This document shows, piece by piece, positions 38,874 through 48,206 of a stretch of 64,000 nucleotides of DNA (the first letter of the stretch is position 1; each line of letters starts with the position of its first letter). The notes below the pieces were generated by a model. It did no database searches. It saw only the letters and a program-made list of their open reading frames with translations, and was not told where the DNA came from. The stretch lies in contig NC_091752.1 in NCBI RefSeq assembly GCF_043380555.1, positions 30,902,666 to 30,966,665 on the forward strand. The letters run 5' to 3'. Source of the DNA: Nothobranchius furzeri (taxonomy: Eukaryota > Chordata > Actinopteri > Cyprinodontiformes > Nothobranchiidae). The translations under genes were made by a program, and so were the position numbers.

Positions 38874-41800
38874 GTATACAGTTTTAAATGCATGCATGTA
38901 TGAGCAGGTTCCAAGCTCTTGTTTTAGGGTTTTCATGAATCTTCCCTTTCACTCCCGTTCCTCGTTCCTCTCCATTTCTCCTCGCTGTCGCTCCCAGAGT
39001 TGCTCTGAGTGGCAGGAGGAACTGCTGCAGCCAGACAGTTATTATGTGGTGTGAGCTCTGGCTCCCAACCGACTCCCTTGTGACCATCTAGCGGCATTGA
39101 GGCAAAGACTCGCGTGCGGTGAGGAAACCTCATGACCACGATGACTGCTCAGAAAGGGAGAGCGAGGGAAGGGGAATAAGTAAGGGCGAGAGAAGCTTGG
39201 GAGTTATATTTCACTGCATGGTTCCTCCCATTGTGCTTTCTGTATGACTCTGTTTAATAGCCAGACCCAGAACTCTTTGTCATTCCATCAATTTCCATTT
39301 GATCTACGGTTTTTATGTCGATCTTTAAGTTGATGTGCTGTTCGTCAAATTTATGGGTTGAAATCACCAACACTGTTGCTCAAGGGAAGAATGTTACCAA
39401 TCTAATTGAGACTCTGAGGAATTGGCTGTAGTTTCTGCTGAGACAAACCGTAGGCCTAAAGCATTAACCTCGCTGGGAAATGTTCTATTTTGAGGAATGT
39501 CGAGCTCAAATGTTAAACTGTAGCATATAAAACGTTGATATAAAAAGGTCCAAGTTTAAACGGATTATGATCAAAAGAAACACCAAAGAAGAAAGAAGAA
39601 AATATAATTTCTATAGCGCCTCAAGATAAAAATCACGAGGCGCTTCACAAAAACAAAAAAATGTAAAAATATAAAAAAGAATTTAGAAAATGGTTAAAAA
39701 TATATTTAAAATGAGCAAAAATAGACAATTGTGATTGAAAAAAATGTTAAGAAAGAGGGAGTGAAAAAGAAAGAGGGAAATCAGTGGATCCTGAGGAAGG
39801 TGGAATAGGTGGGGAGAGCAGAATAAAGAGAGAGTGGTGAAGAAGGTCATACAAAAGCCAGCTTGAACAAGTGAGTCTTCAGCTGCTTTTTGAAGGAGTC
39901 CACTGAGTCCACTGACCTCAGGCTCAGGGGGAGAGAGTTCCAGAGTCTGGGGGCCACAGCAGCAAATGATCTGTCACCTTTGGTCTTTAGCCTGGTGCTG
40001 CACAACCAGTAGGCTTTGATCACTGGACCTCAAGGACCTGCTGGGGGTGTAGGGACTAAGAAGATCACCAATGTAAGATGGTGCTTGTCCATGTAAGGCC
40101 CTATAGACCAGAACCAGGATCTTGAAATGAACCCTGAAGTTGACTGGCAGCCAGTGAAGCTGGAGGAGAAGCGGGGTGATGTGGGTGTGTTTGGAGGACT
40201 TGGTCAGAAGCCGAGCACAGGCATTCTGAACCACCTGTAGACGGTTCAGGGAGGTTCTGCTCAGACACGTGAAAAGAGAGTTACAGTAGTCTAAGCGTGA
40301 GGAGATGAAGGTGTGGAGAACTGTCTCAAGTTCAGAGAGAGACAGAATGGGACTCAGCTTAGCAATGTTCCTGAGATGGAAGAAGGAAGAGCGAACAAGA
40401 GAACTGACATGAGAATCCAGGGTGAGAGCCGGGTCAAAGGTCACAACAAGATTCCTGACGGAAGGTTTGGTGTGAGAAGCAAGCTGACCAAGAGAGTCTC
40501 TGACTTTGGGAACCAGCTTGTCTGGGGTACAGATGAGGATCTCAGTCTTATCTTCATTCAGCTGAAGAGAGCTCCCAGCCATCCAGGTTTTGATAGAGTC
40601 TAAGCAGGTGTGTAACAACTGCAGCTTAGACATCTCATGGGGCTTAAAGGAGATGTACAGTTGGATGTCATCTGCATAAAGATGGTAGGAGATTCCTTTG
40701 AAGGAGCTCAGGATGTGCTGAAGAGGAAGCAGATAGAGGAGGAAGAGTAGAGGCCCCAGCACAGAACCTTGTGGGACGCCATGGGTAAGGGAGGTGGTGG
40801 AGGACCTAAACTTGGAGACGGCCACAGAAAAGGAGCGCTCAGAAAGAGAAGAGAACCACTCCAGAGCAGATCCTGATAGGCCTACCCAGTCTCTCAGCCT
40901 CTCCAGTAGCAGGTGATGGTCAACAGTGTCAACGGCTGCAGTCAGGTCAAGCAGGACCAGAACAGAACAGTTTCCTGCATCACTGTGAGTCAGAAGGTCA
41001 TTAGAGACCCTAAGAAGAGCTGTTTCAGTAGAATGAGCTCTACGAAAACCTGACGGGAAGCTATCATAGATGTTATGTTCATCAAGAGCAGCTGTGAGTT
41101 GTTTAGCCACAACCTTTTCCAAGATCTTGGAGATGAACGGAAGTTTAGAGATGGGTCTGAAGCTGCTATGGAGAGAGGGGTCGAGACTCGTTTTTTTAAG
41201 AAGCAGGTGGATTACAGCGTTCTTAAAGTAAGCAGGAACCTGACCAGAAACCAGAGAAGCATTAATTATAGAGAGCACGCTGGGACCGATGGACTGAAAA
41301 GCACTTTTAAACAAAGATGAGGGTAAGATGTCGAGGGGGCATGCAGAGGTCTTCATAGAGTTAACTAGTTTGGTTAACTCGGGCAAAGAAACAGGAGCAA
41401 AGCTATCAAACGATGCATTAATGAAAACAAAGAGGGGAAATAAAAGCTGTGTGGCTGGTTTACAGGCAGAAAATGTGGTTATTACATAAGTCAAAGGATT
41501 TGATCATTTCTCTTTCTGTATATTTAGATCTGAGGTGTCGGAGGTTTGACATATTTTAAGCAAACCTCCCCAGTCATGGCCTATATACTTTCTGGGTTTG
41601 GAGTCAGCATTTGTTTGATCTATTCGAGTCAGGAGGCTGCAGTTTAACATGCATGTGTGTCTGTGATGCTCTAACAGCATCTGTGTGTGAGATTTGGGGG
41701 TTCAGCCAGTGAACAACTATTCCTGATTGCTAACGTTCTTGCTCTACTTCTCAAAGAGAAACCATTTTTTTACTTATTTTTGAAGATCATCAGTGACTCT

Positions 41801-44800
41801 GAGTTAGTCATGCTGGCTGAGCATAAAAATGGTCTTCTACCCCTATTTCCTGCATTAGCTTCTGATAGAAAATAAATGGATAAACTGTTGGTTCAGATAA
41901 GCCTGACAGATCTATGTCACACTGTCACTTAACATCCATGGACTCACCCATCTGGATTCACGATGGGGAAGGCTGTTGTTGGTTTAGTGTCCAGGAAACA
42001 GCAGTTTGTTGTTAGTAGAAGATAACCGGTAGCGTTAGCAACTCCACCACACAGCAGAATCCTCCAGGCTTGTATTATTTGTGGAGATAAAACATCAAAG
42101 TTGCAGAGTCAACTGAGTCGCTGTTACTCACATTGCTGTTATCCAGTCAAAGGTCAGATGTCCAAATATCAGGAAATAAAAATCCAAAACCTGCTTTCTT
42201 TTCCAGCTGACTTCTATGAGCTCAAACGGATGCACCAGAGCCCGCCCCACCACCACCCCTCCCCCCACCTAAAATGCATTCATTCATGCCTTCTAGAGAC
42301 CATTGCAGATGTATAGTCAACGTTTAAATATCTACTGACAGTGTTAGAGAAAACCTTCTGGTCTTCTTTTTTTTTATTTTTATTTTTTTTCATTGCCAGT
42401 GTCTTCATCCTGTTTTAGTAATAATTCATGTTTTCTACATCTGCACCCATTCTCATCTTCCTATATGCTTCAATTCAAAACTATTGTACTATTGAGCAGC
42501 TTTGACGTCAGCGTGGAACCCTACTGACATTAGTAATAATTGTCAGTAATCATTATAATTGCAACCCTCCGTGTCTTAGCTTATTTTTGGGGCGGGGGAG
42601 TAGTTGGAATCCTACCTTTTCAGAGTCAAATTAGTATATTTGTGCTTTACAAGCTGTTATTTTCATCTACTCAAGACAAAGAATGGCAGCGTGCAAAGAA
42701 CAATAACTCTTTTTCGTTCCGCACCTAATTTTTTTTCACTTCTGATTAGATTTTTTTTTCACTTGTATTTCTTTAATATCTTTTGCTCAGTCTTTAACAT
42801 TTAGAATGGAAAATTGTGAAAATGATACCAATAACTAAATATGGACAAGAAACGATGCAGAACTTGATAGATATTTTACTAGGACCAAAAGAAGCTCAGT
42901 GGAGAAATGAACATTTTTCGTCCTTGTGACTGCTTTAAAAATTAGTTACTCAATTTTTTGCTTTGTTCAAAAATGCATTGCATTTCCTCCCTCAACAAAA
43001 AAGGACTGAATGTCTCAAGATGTGCATTTACATGAGCTTCATAGTTACTTATGGCATCCTTGAGAAGGACACACAAGGTTATTGTACACAAAGAATTGAA
43101 TAATAAATCATAATAAGCTTGTTCTGCATGTGTGATCAGATTCAACCAAATGATTCTCCTATAGAGCAACAGTTCCTAAAGTTAGGGTCAAGACCTCGCT
43201 GTGGGTCACTGAGATGGACCTTGAGATGATTTCCAAAATTCTAAATAAAAGAAAACAATTGCTGAAGCTGCATTTCTAGCATAACTGTTACAAAACCACA
43301 ACTAAAAGGTCACAAATGAATATACATTAGATGAAAATGAGCTAAACTGTTAAGCCTTTTGAGCACTTTTTTGTTGTCAAATCAGAGGTATCTGAGGTCA
43401 GGTGTATTAACCATTTCTATTTTGTGTGTTTGAAACTGAAAAATTTGGCAACCATTATCAAAAAGAATAAAAAGGTGTTTAGGTATGTTTCAGAAACCAG
43501 CTGTGTCTGACAATGCTGTTAAAGGAGCTATGTTAATATAAACTCTAAGGTTCAGCCAAAGGGCTACTTGTGGTAATTCTGAGCGGCCTTCAGGTGCATT
43601 TCAGGAAAAGTAGTACAATGTTAGTGGCGATAGGGGGAAAGTACATACTTAAGTCATTGCAAACAAGCAGTATTTTTGTGTTCGAGTAAAACCTTACCAA
43701 CGGTTTGCCATTAGGGTCAAAAATGCCTGGGAGCAAAACTTCCGGCAAAATGACAAGAACATCAAACTCTTTCATCGCTGGCAACTCATGAAGAGGTAAA
43801 TGTATAAAACAACAATGTCAATGAATGGTGAATGTTTTGTCATTGTTACAAATCAGTAAATGCATTTTGTCCTCATGGGCTACTGTAGCATCTCCCAGTG
43901 ACTTAGACCCGCTCCCATGCATTTTAGACCTGATTTCTATAGGTATACTTTACGAAGACACCAGTATTTTTTAACATCTGGGCATGATTTAATTTATTTT
44001 CAACAATACTTTGATGGATATTTCCAGAGATTAGTGGTAATTAATGCAATGATCAATATTGCAACATGAAAAACCACATGACTTCAGTAGAAATATTAAA
44101 AATAAAAACATTTGCCACAAACATATCAACCATGGGTCCAAATGTTGTCATGAAACTACCAGGAGCTTAGTTGTTGTTGCTGCTTTTTAACCAGTCTTCT
44201 CCTACTACAGATATCACCTCCTCACCAGTCAGCATCTCATCTTAGTCAGCGTACCCACTGAAGTAGTGGCTGGGGTCAGGAAAACAGACATTTGGGCCTG
44301 GTGATATAACTTCCTGTATGTTTATGAGGTCTGTGGTCTGTCTGATCTGGTTTCAATGGAAGCGCTCTGTCTGGATCACAGCAGGCTTTAGGTTTCCTGC
44401 GACGTCCGTTCACCGCTCTGCAAACCAGCGCCAGCTTTTGCTTACTCAGATAAGCTGTAGTTCATAAAATCTCCTCTGGATTTGGGTATTAAACCATAAT
44501 GACACACTCCTGAGGAAGTAAAGGAGCAGTTGTTCAGTTCTAGCTAATTCTGTAGCTTTTTTAGTTTTTTATTCCGTATATTTTACAATGAATTTAATAG
44601 ACGTGGTTCCCTTTTTAATTTATTTATTTGGAGGAGGTCTATGCCCTTCACTGAATAAATTGAAATTCCATCCAAACCATTTTGTGAGGCTTTACAACTT
44701 TAATCAGTTCCAGAGATTGAATGATGATGCTTTAAGCCTCTTGTTTTTAATCACCTTATGGAATTTCAACGGATGTGGACAGCATTATGATTTTCTTATC

Positions 44801-45082
44801 TGTGGGCGAAAAATAATTTGTCATCCCACAAAACAAAAACCACTGTTTTGTCTTTGTTTTCCAGTCAAGCAACACTTTTTTAAACTTTGTGTTTGCTTAT
44901 GTGTACCTGGTGTCTTCTGCACATGGTCCTCATCTTTGTTTTTAATGATCTGCTGTATACTTCCAGCCGCCATCTTTGTGTTTTTGTTTCTAAGGTGGTG
45001 AAACTGTTGAGCAACAAACGGTCACAGGCCGTTGGAATCCTGATGTCCAGCATCCATCTAGACATGAAGGACATCCAGAATG
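22880..45082 (+). CDS. fmn2: Formin-2, 5' part of gene (join of six exons)
   Basis: Join 22880-25052, 29247-29410, 36652-36798, 37442-38169, 38620-38761, 44995-45082; all exon phases agree. From the ATG at 23519 the visible product is about 934 residues and is cut by the window end inside FH2. Formin-2 nucleates and elongates unbranched actin filaments: FH1 recruits profilin-actin and FH2 forms the processive dimeric cap. The family acts in oocyte spindle positioning and neuronal growth cones. Identification rests on the MGNQ start, the SSGSDADLYSFHSAT and EDLLSDIQQAI block, SYVKTTTRQLTSPIGSP, QLYTWASVG, the FH1 proline clusters and the MKPLYWTRIQL start of FH2. Its position just downstream of chrm3 matches human 1q43, and separates it from the CHRM5-FMN1 paralogous region. 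The remaining FH2 exons and tail must lie after 64000. Confidence 0.93.
25053..26066 (+). other. Start of fmn2 intron; CA array and dispersed repeat
   Basis: It contains a CA microsatellite at 25256-25321 and, from about 25345, a diverged copy of the repeat whose end is seen at 31889 (GTAAGAATT, then AAATAATCAC or GAAGCAATCAC, then GAAGGTTG). No gene. Confidence 0.5.
25256..25321. repeat. (CA)n microsatellite
   Basis: About 33 uninterrupted CA units in the fmn2 intron, shortly after the large exon. Confidence 0.95.
26069..27560 (+). mobile_element. Degenerate Tc1-like transposon
   Basis: TA is present on both sides (26067-26068 and 27561-27562). The ends are inverted: CAGTGGATATCAAAAATCTTC on the left and GTAGACTTCTGATACCCACTG on the right. 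Transposase remnants are on the + strand, for example a VKLGGGSIMLW-type block near 26930-26960 and a poorly preserved DNDP-type block near 27110. Many stops and frameshifts make it non-functional. Confidence 0.8.
26779..27371 (+). pseudogene. Tc1 transposase pseudogene
   Basis: Fragments in different frames: TAIPTVKLGGGSIMLWDC near 26918-26970 (glycine box), then a region with DNDPNNTSKSTK-like coding near 27110, and a C-terminal EEWASLQ...YPKRL-type end near 27265-27330. A poly-T run follows the glycine box. The triad is not present in a single frame. Confidence 0.7.
27572..27695. repeat. ACCAGCA/TGCTGGT hairpin-rich minisatellite
   Basis: Short words GCTGGT, ACCAGCA, GATGCTG and CAGCATC alternate in both orientations and can form several stem-loops. 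Similar sequences are common in fish as MITE-derived foldback repeats. No coding potential. Confidence 0.7.
27747..28464. mobile_element. pogo/Tigger-like MITE
   Basis: TA on both sides (27745-27746 and 28465-28466). The left end CAATGGTCCCTCACTATAAT is inverted relative to the right end ATGAGGGACCACCG. The GGTCCCTC terminal word with a TA duplication is characteristic of pogo/Tigger-type mariner relatives. No transposase. A long hairpin (28133-28317) lies inside. Confidence 0.7.
28133..28317. repeat. Long imperfect hairpin
   Basis: Left arm TTAATCCTCCCACTGCCTTC then ATGGGTGACCCCGCAAAGAAAG. It pairs with the right arm CTTTCTTTGCAGAGTCACCC then ATGAAAACAGTGGGAGGGTTAA. The inner arms CCCTTGTGGCAGGGGTGAGG and CACCTCACCCCTGCCACG also pair, so almost the whole 185 bp can fold back. 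Confidence 0.85.
28467..29246 (+). other. End of fmn2 intron, nothing recognised
   Basis: AT-rich sequence with no gene or repeat that I can name. It ends with the acceptor TTCCTCTGCTTTCAG at 29232-29246. Confidence 0.5.
29247..29410 (+). CDS. fmn2: fmn2 exon, GRTLLDRL segment
   Basis: 164 bp, acceptor TTTCAG and donor TTCACC|gtgaga. Joined after ...DVFSG it reads GRTLLDRLCLFHGDGSTEEE then ELCHRMLDHGLLHPFSD, the helical segment that follows the disordered N-terminal exon in formin-2. The phase runs from 1 at entry to 0 at exit. Only about 54 residues are encoded. Confidence 0.93.
29720..30425. mobile_element. Foldback (palindromic) element
   Basis: The left arm contains TTAGCTTAGCATAAACAATG then TAAGTGAATGGTAACAGCTAG near 29768-29808. 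The exact reverse complement is at 30329-30369. Homology between the arms extends inward through GGAATTGCAGGAGCTGATTTA / TAAATCAATTCCTGTAATT and CTTGGGACTACATTAC / GTAATGTAGTCCCAAG. It also extends outward into AACCAACCCACTCGTACTCC / GGAGAATGACTGGGCTGGTT. A smaller palindrome (GTTTTACTGTATA ... TATAACAGTAAAAC) lies at the centre. There is no transposase. It sits in an fmn2 intron. Confidence 0.8.
30426..31319 (+). other. fmn2 intron, nothing recognised
   Basis: AT-rich intronic sequence without splice-flanked open frames or clear repeats. Confidence 0.45.
31320..31598 (-). other. Unexplained minus-strand open frame, 92 codons
   Basis: The frame encodes an unusually protein-like segment with EDLLQDLNSSWQLLRLFLVK, then LNNTHLQGKIGAGTTLSNPD and FLLEKSSLSLRHVELLHNMV, of amphipathic leucine-rich helical character. 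I do not recognise a family and see no clear splice sites or promoter. It might be an old retrotransposed or transposon-derived fragment, or chance. Confidence 0.25.
31889..32515. mobile_element. Dispersed repeat with nested MITE
   Basis: It begins AAAGGTGCAATATGTAAGAA, a repeat terminus also seen at 8090 and 25350. Inside, the segment from about 32083 (GTTAAAGGGATACTTAGC) to 32505 (CACTTCCCCTTTAAC) has inverted ends and looks like a separate MITE of about 420 bp. No coding capacity. The right border of the outer repeat is unclear. Confidence 0.5.
32516..32957 (+). other. fmn2 intron, nothing recognised
   Basis: AT-rich sequence with no supported feature. Confidence 0.45.
33281..33327 (+). 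pseudogene. Tc1 transposase pseudogene, N-terminal fragment
   Basis: Starts MAKTKGQSKDTRNKN, the usual beginning of this Tc1 group, and is cut after 15 codons by the LINE insertion. The remainder of the reading frame appears beyond the LINE at 35288. Confidence 0.8.
33328..35287 (+). mobile_element. 5'-truncated L2-type LINE
   Basis: The insertion begins inside the Tc1 transposase after AAACAAAAATGT and ends with TTTATAAATAAAGTTGCCTTGG just before the Tc1 sequence resumes at TGTAGACCTG. It encodes pieces of a reverse transcriptase in several frames (33374-33668, 33732-34268, 34373-34777, 34731-35120). Roughly the 3' 2 kb of a LINE is present; the endonuclease domain is absent. Target duplication is at most a few bases (TGT). 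Confidence 0.88.
33374..35120 (+). pseudogene. L2-type reverse transcriptase pseudogene
   Basis: The fragments read in order: a pre-RT region (SEACGTFFNFFLDKVNNIKA), RT motifs LSNFRPISKHPFLSKILE, FQSGFKSLHSTESALLRVFN, LLDLTAAFDTVDHNIL and GVPQGSILGPLLF. Next a frameshift hits the catalytic YADD region: CYADDT survives near 34292-34308 but is out of frame. Then come thumb-like LDYCNSLYFG and the C-terminal GDRAFAVAAPRLWNSLPAHL. At least three frameshifts and stops break it. Confidence 0.85.
35288..36143 (+). pseudogene. Tc1 transposase pseudogene, main part
   Basis: It resumes with the HTH region (LGVKKSTVGVIIRKWKGCKT, RLGAPRGAKM) and goes on to a diverged first catalytic region: the motif around 35620 has lost the usual SDETK context. 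A LHPKNTIPTVKHGGGNIMLW block lies at 35694-35752, and FQHDNDP near 35877-35900 is followed by a frameshift. The region that should read SPDLNPIEN is altered to VDLNLIKKI near 35974. Several stops and indels make it inactive. Confidence 0.78.
36363..36651 (+). other. fmn2 intron end
   Basis: No feature other than the acceptor TGTGTGCAG at 36643-36651. Confidence 0.4.
36652..36798 (+). CDS. fmn2: fmn2 exon, QLYTWASVG segment
   Basis: 147 bp in phase 0 at both ends, acceptor GTGCAG and donor CACTTTCAG|gtttgt. It reads EEQLYTWASVGLPVSSNLWE then ...GGLHFQ. The QLYTWA motif is shared with human formin-2 just before its coiled segment. It encodes 49 residues linking the N-terminal region to the coiled-coil and FH1 exon. 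Confidence 0.92.
36799..37441 (+). other. fmn2 intron
   Basis: Short intron with no repeats of note. The acceptor is the pyrimidine-rich CTTTTTCCCTCTTTCTGG followed by TTGCCTGACAG at 37441. Confidence 0.5.
37442..38169 (+). CDS. fmn2: fmn2 exon, coiled coil, FH1 and start of FH2
   Basis: 728 bp, acceptor CTGACAG and donor AAGAA|gtaagc (phase 2). It first encodes a short coiled coil (LIPQLERTIDDLKNKIAALQ) and an ASVQTSPVDEG segment. FH1 follows (about residues 120-210 of the exon): seven poly-proline blocks of 6-13 prolines separated by GFG, GFA, GMG or ISG spacers, the profilin-binding region. The exon ends EPPKPMKPLYWTRIQLH, the N-terminal lasso and linker boundary of FH2. FH1 is far shorter than in human FMN2, which has many PLPGAGI-type repeats. 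Long minus-strand frames here are artefacts of the CCT/CCA repeats. Confidence 0.95.
38170..38619 (+). other. fmn2 intron
   Basis: Short intron with no repeats recognised. It ends TTCTTTCATCCCTCAG at 38619. Confidence 0.5.
38620..38761 (+). CDS. fmn2: fmn2 exon, FH2 lasso region
   Basis: 142 bp, donor AAACAG|gtgggt. It joins the previous exon to read ...HTKK-NTSPLVWETIDEPAVE, then FGEFVELFAKGAVKEKKKPI and SDTISKAKTKQ. This is the FH2 lasso/linker; the tryptophan in LVWE is the residue that docks into the post region of the partner subunit in FH2 dimers. It ends in phase 0 before VVKLLSNKR. Confidence 0.95.
38799..38868. repeat. (TA)n microsatellite
   Basis: About 35 TA units starting 38 bp after the FH2 exon donor. 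Confidence 0.95.
38869..39579 (+). other. fmn2 intron, nothing recognised
   Basis: Non-coding; a GC-richer patch at 38940-39190 has short frames only. Confidence 0.45.
39585..41510 (-). mobile_element. L2-type LINE, antisense to fmn2
   Basis: Minus-strand non-LTR retrotransposon. The 3' end (low coordinates) has GTGAAGCGCCTCGTGATTTT and GCGCTATAGAAATTATATTT before the flank. The body encodes a reverse transcriptase at 39974-41494. The copy is 5'-truncated with no endonuclease domain visible. It belongs to the same broad LINE group as the copy at 33.3-35.3 kb but is a different, better preserved subfamily. Confidence 0.88.
39974..41494 (-). pseudogene. L2-type reverse transcriptase, long partial frame
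   Basis: A 506-codon frame without stops. RT motifs run in order: SSFRPISKLPFISKILEKVV, FPSGFRRAHSTETALL, LVLLDLTAAVDTVDHHLL (usually AFDTVDH), THGVPQGSVLGPLLFLLYLL, the catalytic HLYADDIQLY, LQLNEDKTEIL, LDYCNSLF, and a C-terminal LQLHWLPVNFRVHFKI. The frame breaks at about 39980; the last block (GDRSFAAVAPRLWNSLPLSL) follows in another frame near 39965-39850. Truncated at the N-terminus and so not a complete ORF2. Confidence 0.87.
41511..44994 (+). other. fmn2 intron, no gene
   Basis: A long AT-rich stretch. I find no coding exon with splice sites and no element with clear ends. It ends with the acceptor TTTGTGTTTTTGTTTCTAAG at 44975-44994. Confidence 0.5.
44995..45082 (+). CDS. fmn2: fmn2 exon, FH2 knob region start
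   Basis: 88 bp, acceptor TTTCTAAG and donor AATG|gtgagt. It reads VVKLLSNKRSQAVGILMSSI then HLDMKDIQN, nearly identical to human FMN2 apart from Ile for Leu. It carries the conserved Lys-Arg-Ser and Ile-Gly-Ile core of the FH2 actin-contacting surface. It exits in phase 1; the next exon (expected to begin with the rest of an Ala codon) is not found before the window end. Confidence 0.95.
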
Positions 45083-45462
45083 GTGAGTGTTATGAAGCAA
45101 TACTCAGTATATAAATTTGACAAATTCTGCTGGATTAGATTTAGATGTTATAAAATACTGAACATGCTGTGTACATGTGTGCGTGCATGCACATTTTTAT
45201 GTAGTGATTGGCATTATCTTATTTTTGAAAAATGATGTGATATACACAGTGTGAGGATTCACAATAAAATGCATAATTATACTTTATTTAGGGGGTGAGA
45301 ATTTAACGCGTTACTTACGATTAATTCATTAGGGGGAAAAAATGCATTTTTAAAAATGTAAGCTTGAGCCTGAGCTTTTAGCATCACAATTTATGCCCAA
45401 TACATCAATAAATGTCAAGCTGCAGCTCTAAAAATGGCAGAGCCTGGACTGCAAAACCATAT

Positions 45463-45685
45463 GGGCTGCATGGTGGCACAGTGGTTGGCACTGTTGCCTC
45501 GCAGCACGAAGGTTGCAGGTTCGAAACGCGGCTGCGGCCTTTCTGCGTGGAGTTGCGTGTTCTCCCCATGCCTGCGTGGGTTTCCTCCGGGTACTCCGGT
45601 TTCCCCCACAGATCACAACATGCCCTATAGGTTACAGATTGTGTCGCTTTGGACAAAAGTGTCTCCTAAATGAATAAACATAAAC
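45463..45685 (+). mobile_element. tRNA-derived SINE
   Basis: Starts GGGCTGCATGGTGGCACAGT with an A-box-like block and a B-box GGTTCGAAAC near 45517-45526. It then has a tRNA-unrelated body (TGCGTGGGTTTCCTCCGGGT) and a tail GCTTTGGACAAAAGTGTCTC then CTAAATGAATAAA, a tail shared by many fish SINEs and their partner LINEs. Flanking duplications are not clear. Confidence 0.7.
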
Positions 45686-46143
45686 ATATAAACCTTTTTA
45701 TGCTCTCCAACCACAACTAAAACTACAGTTAAATGAAATTGTTCTTCTTGAAGAAAAGAAGAAAAATAAATCAACTGTTTCACTATTATGTAGTAGGTTG
45801 AAAGTAGGCAGGCAGTTACTTTATCCATGTGAACTTTATCACAGCAGGAGGGAAAAGCATACACTCAGCATTCATCTTGTTACGCTCAGCCGAACTTCAC
45901 CTGAACTCTACACTGGACCTCTATATAAGTAGTGTTCTGCTGCCACCCAGTGTTCAGTTCAGTACACATTTACAATGTTCCATGTATACATCAGTAACAC
46001 AAACTAATATTCACACATCCCAACAAATCCAACAAAGATTACCTTTATAATGAAACCACATCAATCAAACAGACCTTGTGGTTACAGAAATATACTCATT
46101 AAAGTGTGGGTATGTCATCTGTGCCTCACTGACATGTTTTATT

Positions 46144-46628
46144 TTAACCATTTACTCATTCACTGCCAGCCATTTTCTGATCAGAAGCCCCTGACTGCCA
46201 GTGCTTTTGAACATTTTTACTGTTTTAATTTGAAGAGTTACAGAACATTGTGCTCTACGATCACGTAAACATCACGTAAACAACAAGACTATCAAAAAAA
46301 TAAGTAGACTCAATTCTTACGTCAGGAAGAATTGGCATGTTTCCAGCTTTTTCCATTCTTTCACAATCCATTGAAGTGTGAGCTGCAGAAGATTTTCTAG
46401 TTAGCGCCTCGTCCCTCCCCCCCCCCCCCCCCCCCCCCCCCCCCAGCAGCTTCCCAAATCGATCTCATAATTCGTGCTTCCTGCTCAGGTGGTGTTTGAC
46501 ACACATGGATGGAGATCGGCTTTGGAGCCGTAATGTTTACTCTCAAGGTGCGGGAGCTGGTTCCCAAGTCTGCCTCATTAAACAATGCAATTGATGACTT
46601 TAATTCTCAATGGCAGTGAATGAGTTAA
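46144..46628. mobile_element. piggyBac-like MITE
   Basis: TTAA at both ends (46144-46147 and 46625-46628). Inverted terminal repeats: ACTCATTCACTGCCAG near the left and TGGCAGTGAATGAGT at the right. No transposase. A poly-C run of about 29 bases lies at 46416-46444. Confidence 0.7.
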
Positions 46629-48206
46629 AATGTGATTAAAAAGATTAATTACAAGGCCCCTGATTAATTAGATATTTTAATCATGTCCCAACCCTAGTTT
46701 AATTTAATTATTAATAAAAGTTATAACTTCATATAATTGTTTTATGTTAGAATTTTATCATAATACGTTTTTTAAACGTTATCTTTTTTCACATGATTGC
46801 AGCAAAAACAGCCATTTATTTTTTTCTATGTCTAGCTTAATTTATTCCTGAATTATTTAAATGTTGATCGTGTCAGAAATGGATCATTTCTGAGAAGAAA
46901 TGTCAAATTTTGTCAAGAGGATTTAGAATGTTCATAAAATCTTAAATGTGTACATTTTAAAGAGAAAGACCATTTCTGAATACTCAAGGACACTCAAGTT
47001 CTTGTGTACTAGACATGTATGTTCTTGGAAAGGACTCCAGAAAGTTTTTTTTCTACTGAGTACAGGAAGACGAGGATGACATTTGGAACAGAACCATACT
47101 CCGTTGTGTCCTGGCAACAAGCGTTGCTTCTTGCTACAGTTGAAGTGGAACTGCACACCATCAGAAAATGTAACTCCACCCCTAGTCAAGATTTTAAAAA
47201 TGCCATGAAAGTGGGCGTTGCCAGGAGGCACAGAGTGTCATGGCCAAGTGTGGGGAATTTCCATCCTGGGAGGGAGGGGGAGTGGGAGGAGACTGTACCG
47301 ATGACGTGAAATTGTACCAGCGCCAGTCAATCACAAGTTTAAAATGCAGTAGCTGCTGTTATCCTACGGGGGGGGGGGGGTAGACATTTTTAGACTTAGA
47401 TTCTAGATTTAATCAAGTTTACACAAACATTTCAAAAAATGCACAGGAACAGAAAGATTGCATTTGTAAAGACTCAATTATACAGTTAGCAAAAAAAAGT
47501 TATTTTGGGGTTTAGTTACTCTTTAAAAAACAACCTGACATAAAAATAAAAGTCTAATTTGTTCCTTAAATGACTAAATATCAAAAACGTAGTATTTGTT
47601 TAATATTTGGCCCACTTTTGATCGGAACTAATAAAATATTAGCATTTCCCGCTCTTTAATGAATAAAAAAATGTATTTTTCATCAGAACAGACCTACGGT
47701 GCTTTTATTTTGATAGTGGATTAGCTCATTAGCATTTTGAAGGATCATGAAGAGTAAAACCCAAACACCCAGCAAAATTTAGAGTTTACACAAAACTGTT
47801 TACAGTAACAGACAACTTTCAATTATTTCATTTATATTTCTAATATAAAACATTCTAGTCATTAGCTTTGTCCTCTTACGTTCAGAGTTTAATGGTTTAT
47901 GATGCAATGCACTATGGGAAACTTTGCTGTCCCAAGTCTGCAAAAGGATGCACTGATGCATCCTTGATACAATGGGGGGAGCAAGAACACATCCAGGAAC
48001 TTTAAGCAAACTTGCCATGATGCATACTTAGGATTGGAACAGTCCTTGGGCCATCATTGATGACGTTTCACAAGGACATGGGTACACAAGTTCAGCCAAG
48101 TATGCCTATTGAGAAACGACCCAAGTCATCCTCTACAGGAAACTTACTCCACTCCCACTTAATCATGTAACAACTGTTTAAAAAATGCAACTAATGCATT
48201 GGCAGA

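Larger units (their letters stand above)
45083..48206 (+). other. fmn2 intron with SINE and MITEs
   Basis: No coding exon is seen. The stretch includes the SINE at 45463-45685, the piggyBac-like MITE at 46144-46628, a poly-C run inside it and a poly-G run at 47370-47381. A further repeat-like patch with CTATTGAGAAACGACCCA near 48106 resembles the right end of the MITE at 5538-6189. Confidence 0.5.

Noticed and set aside
45490..45535. tRNA-like B box suggesting a tRNA gene
   Set aside because: The A- and B-box-like words are followed by the body and tail of a fish SINE, and no cloverleaf with an acceptor stem can be closed.
45405..45673. Several frames of 62-83 codons on both strands
   Set aside because: All lie within the SINE and reflect its GC-rich body.
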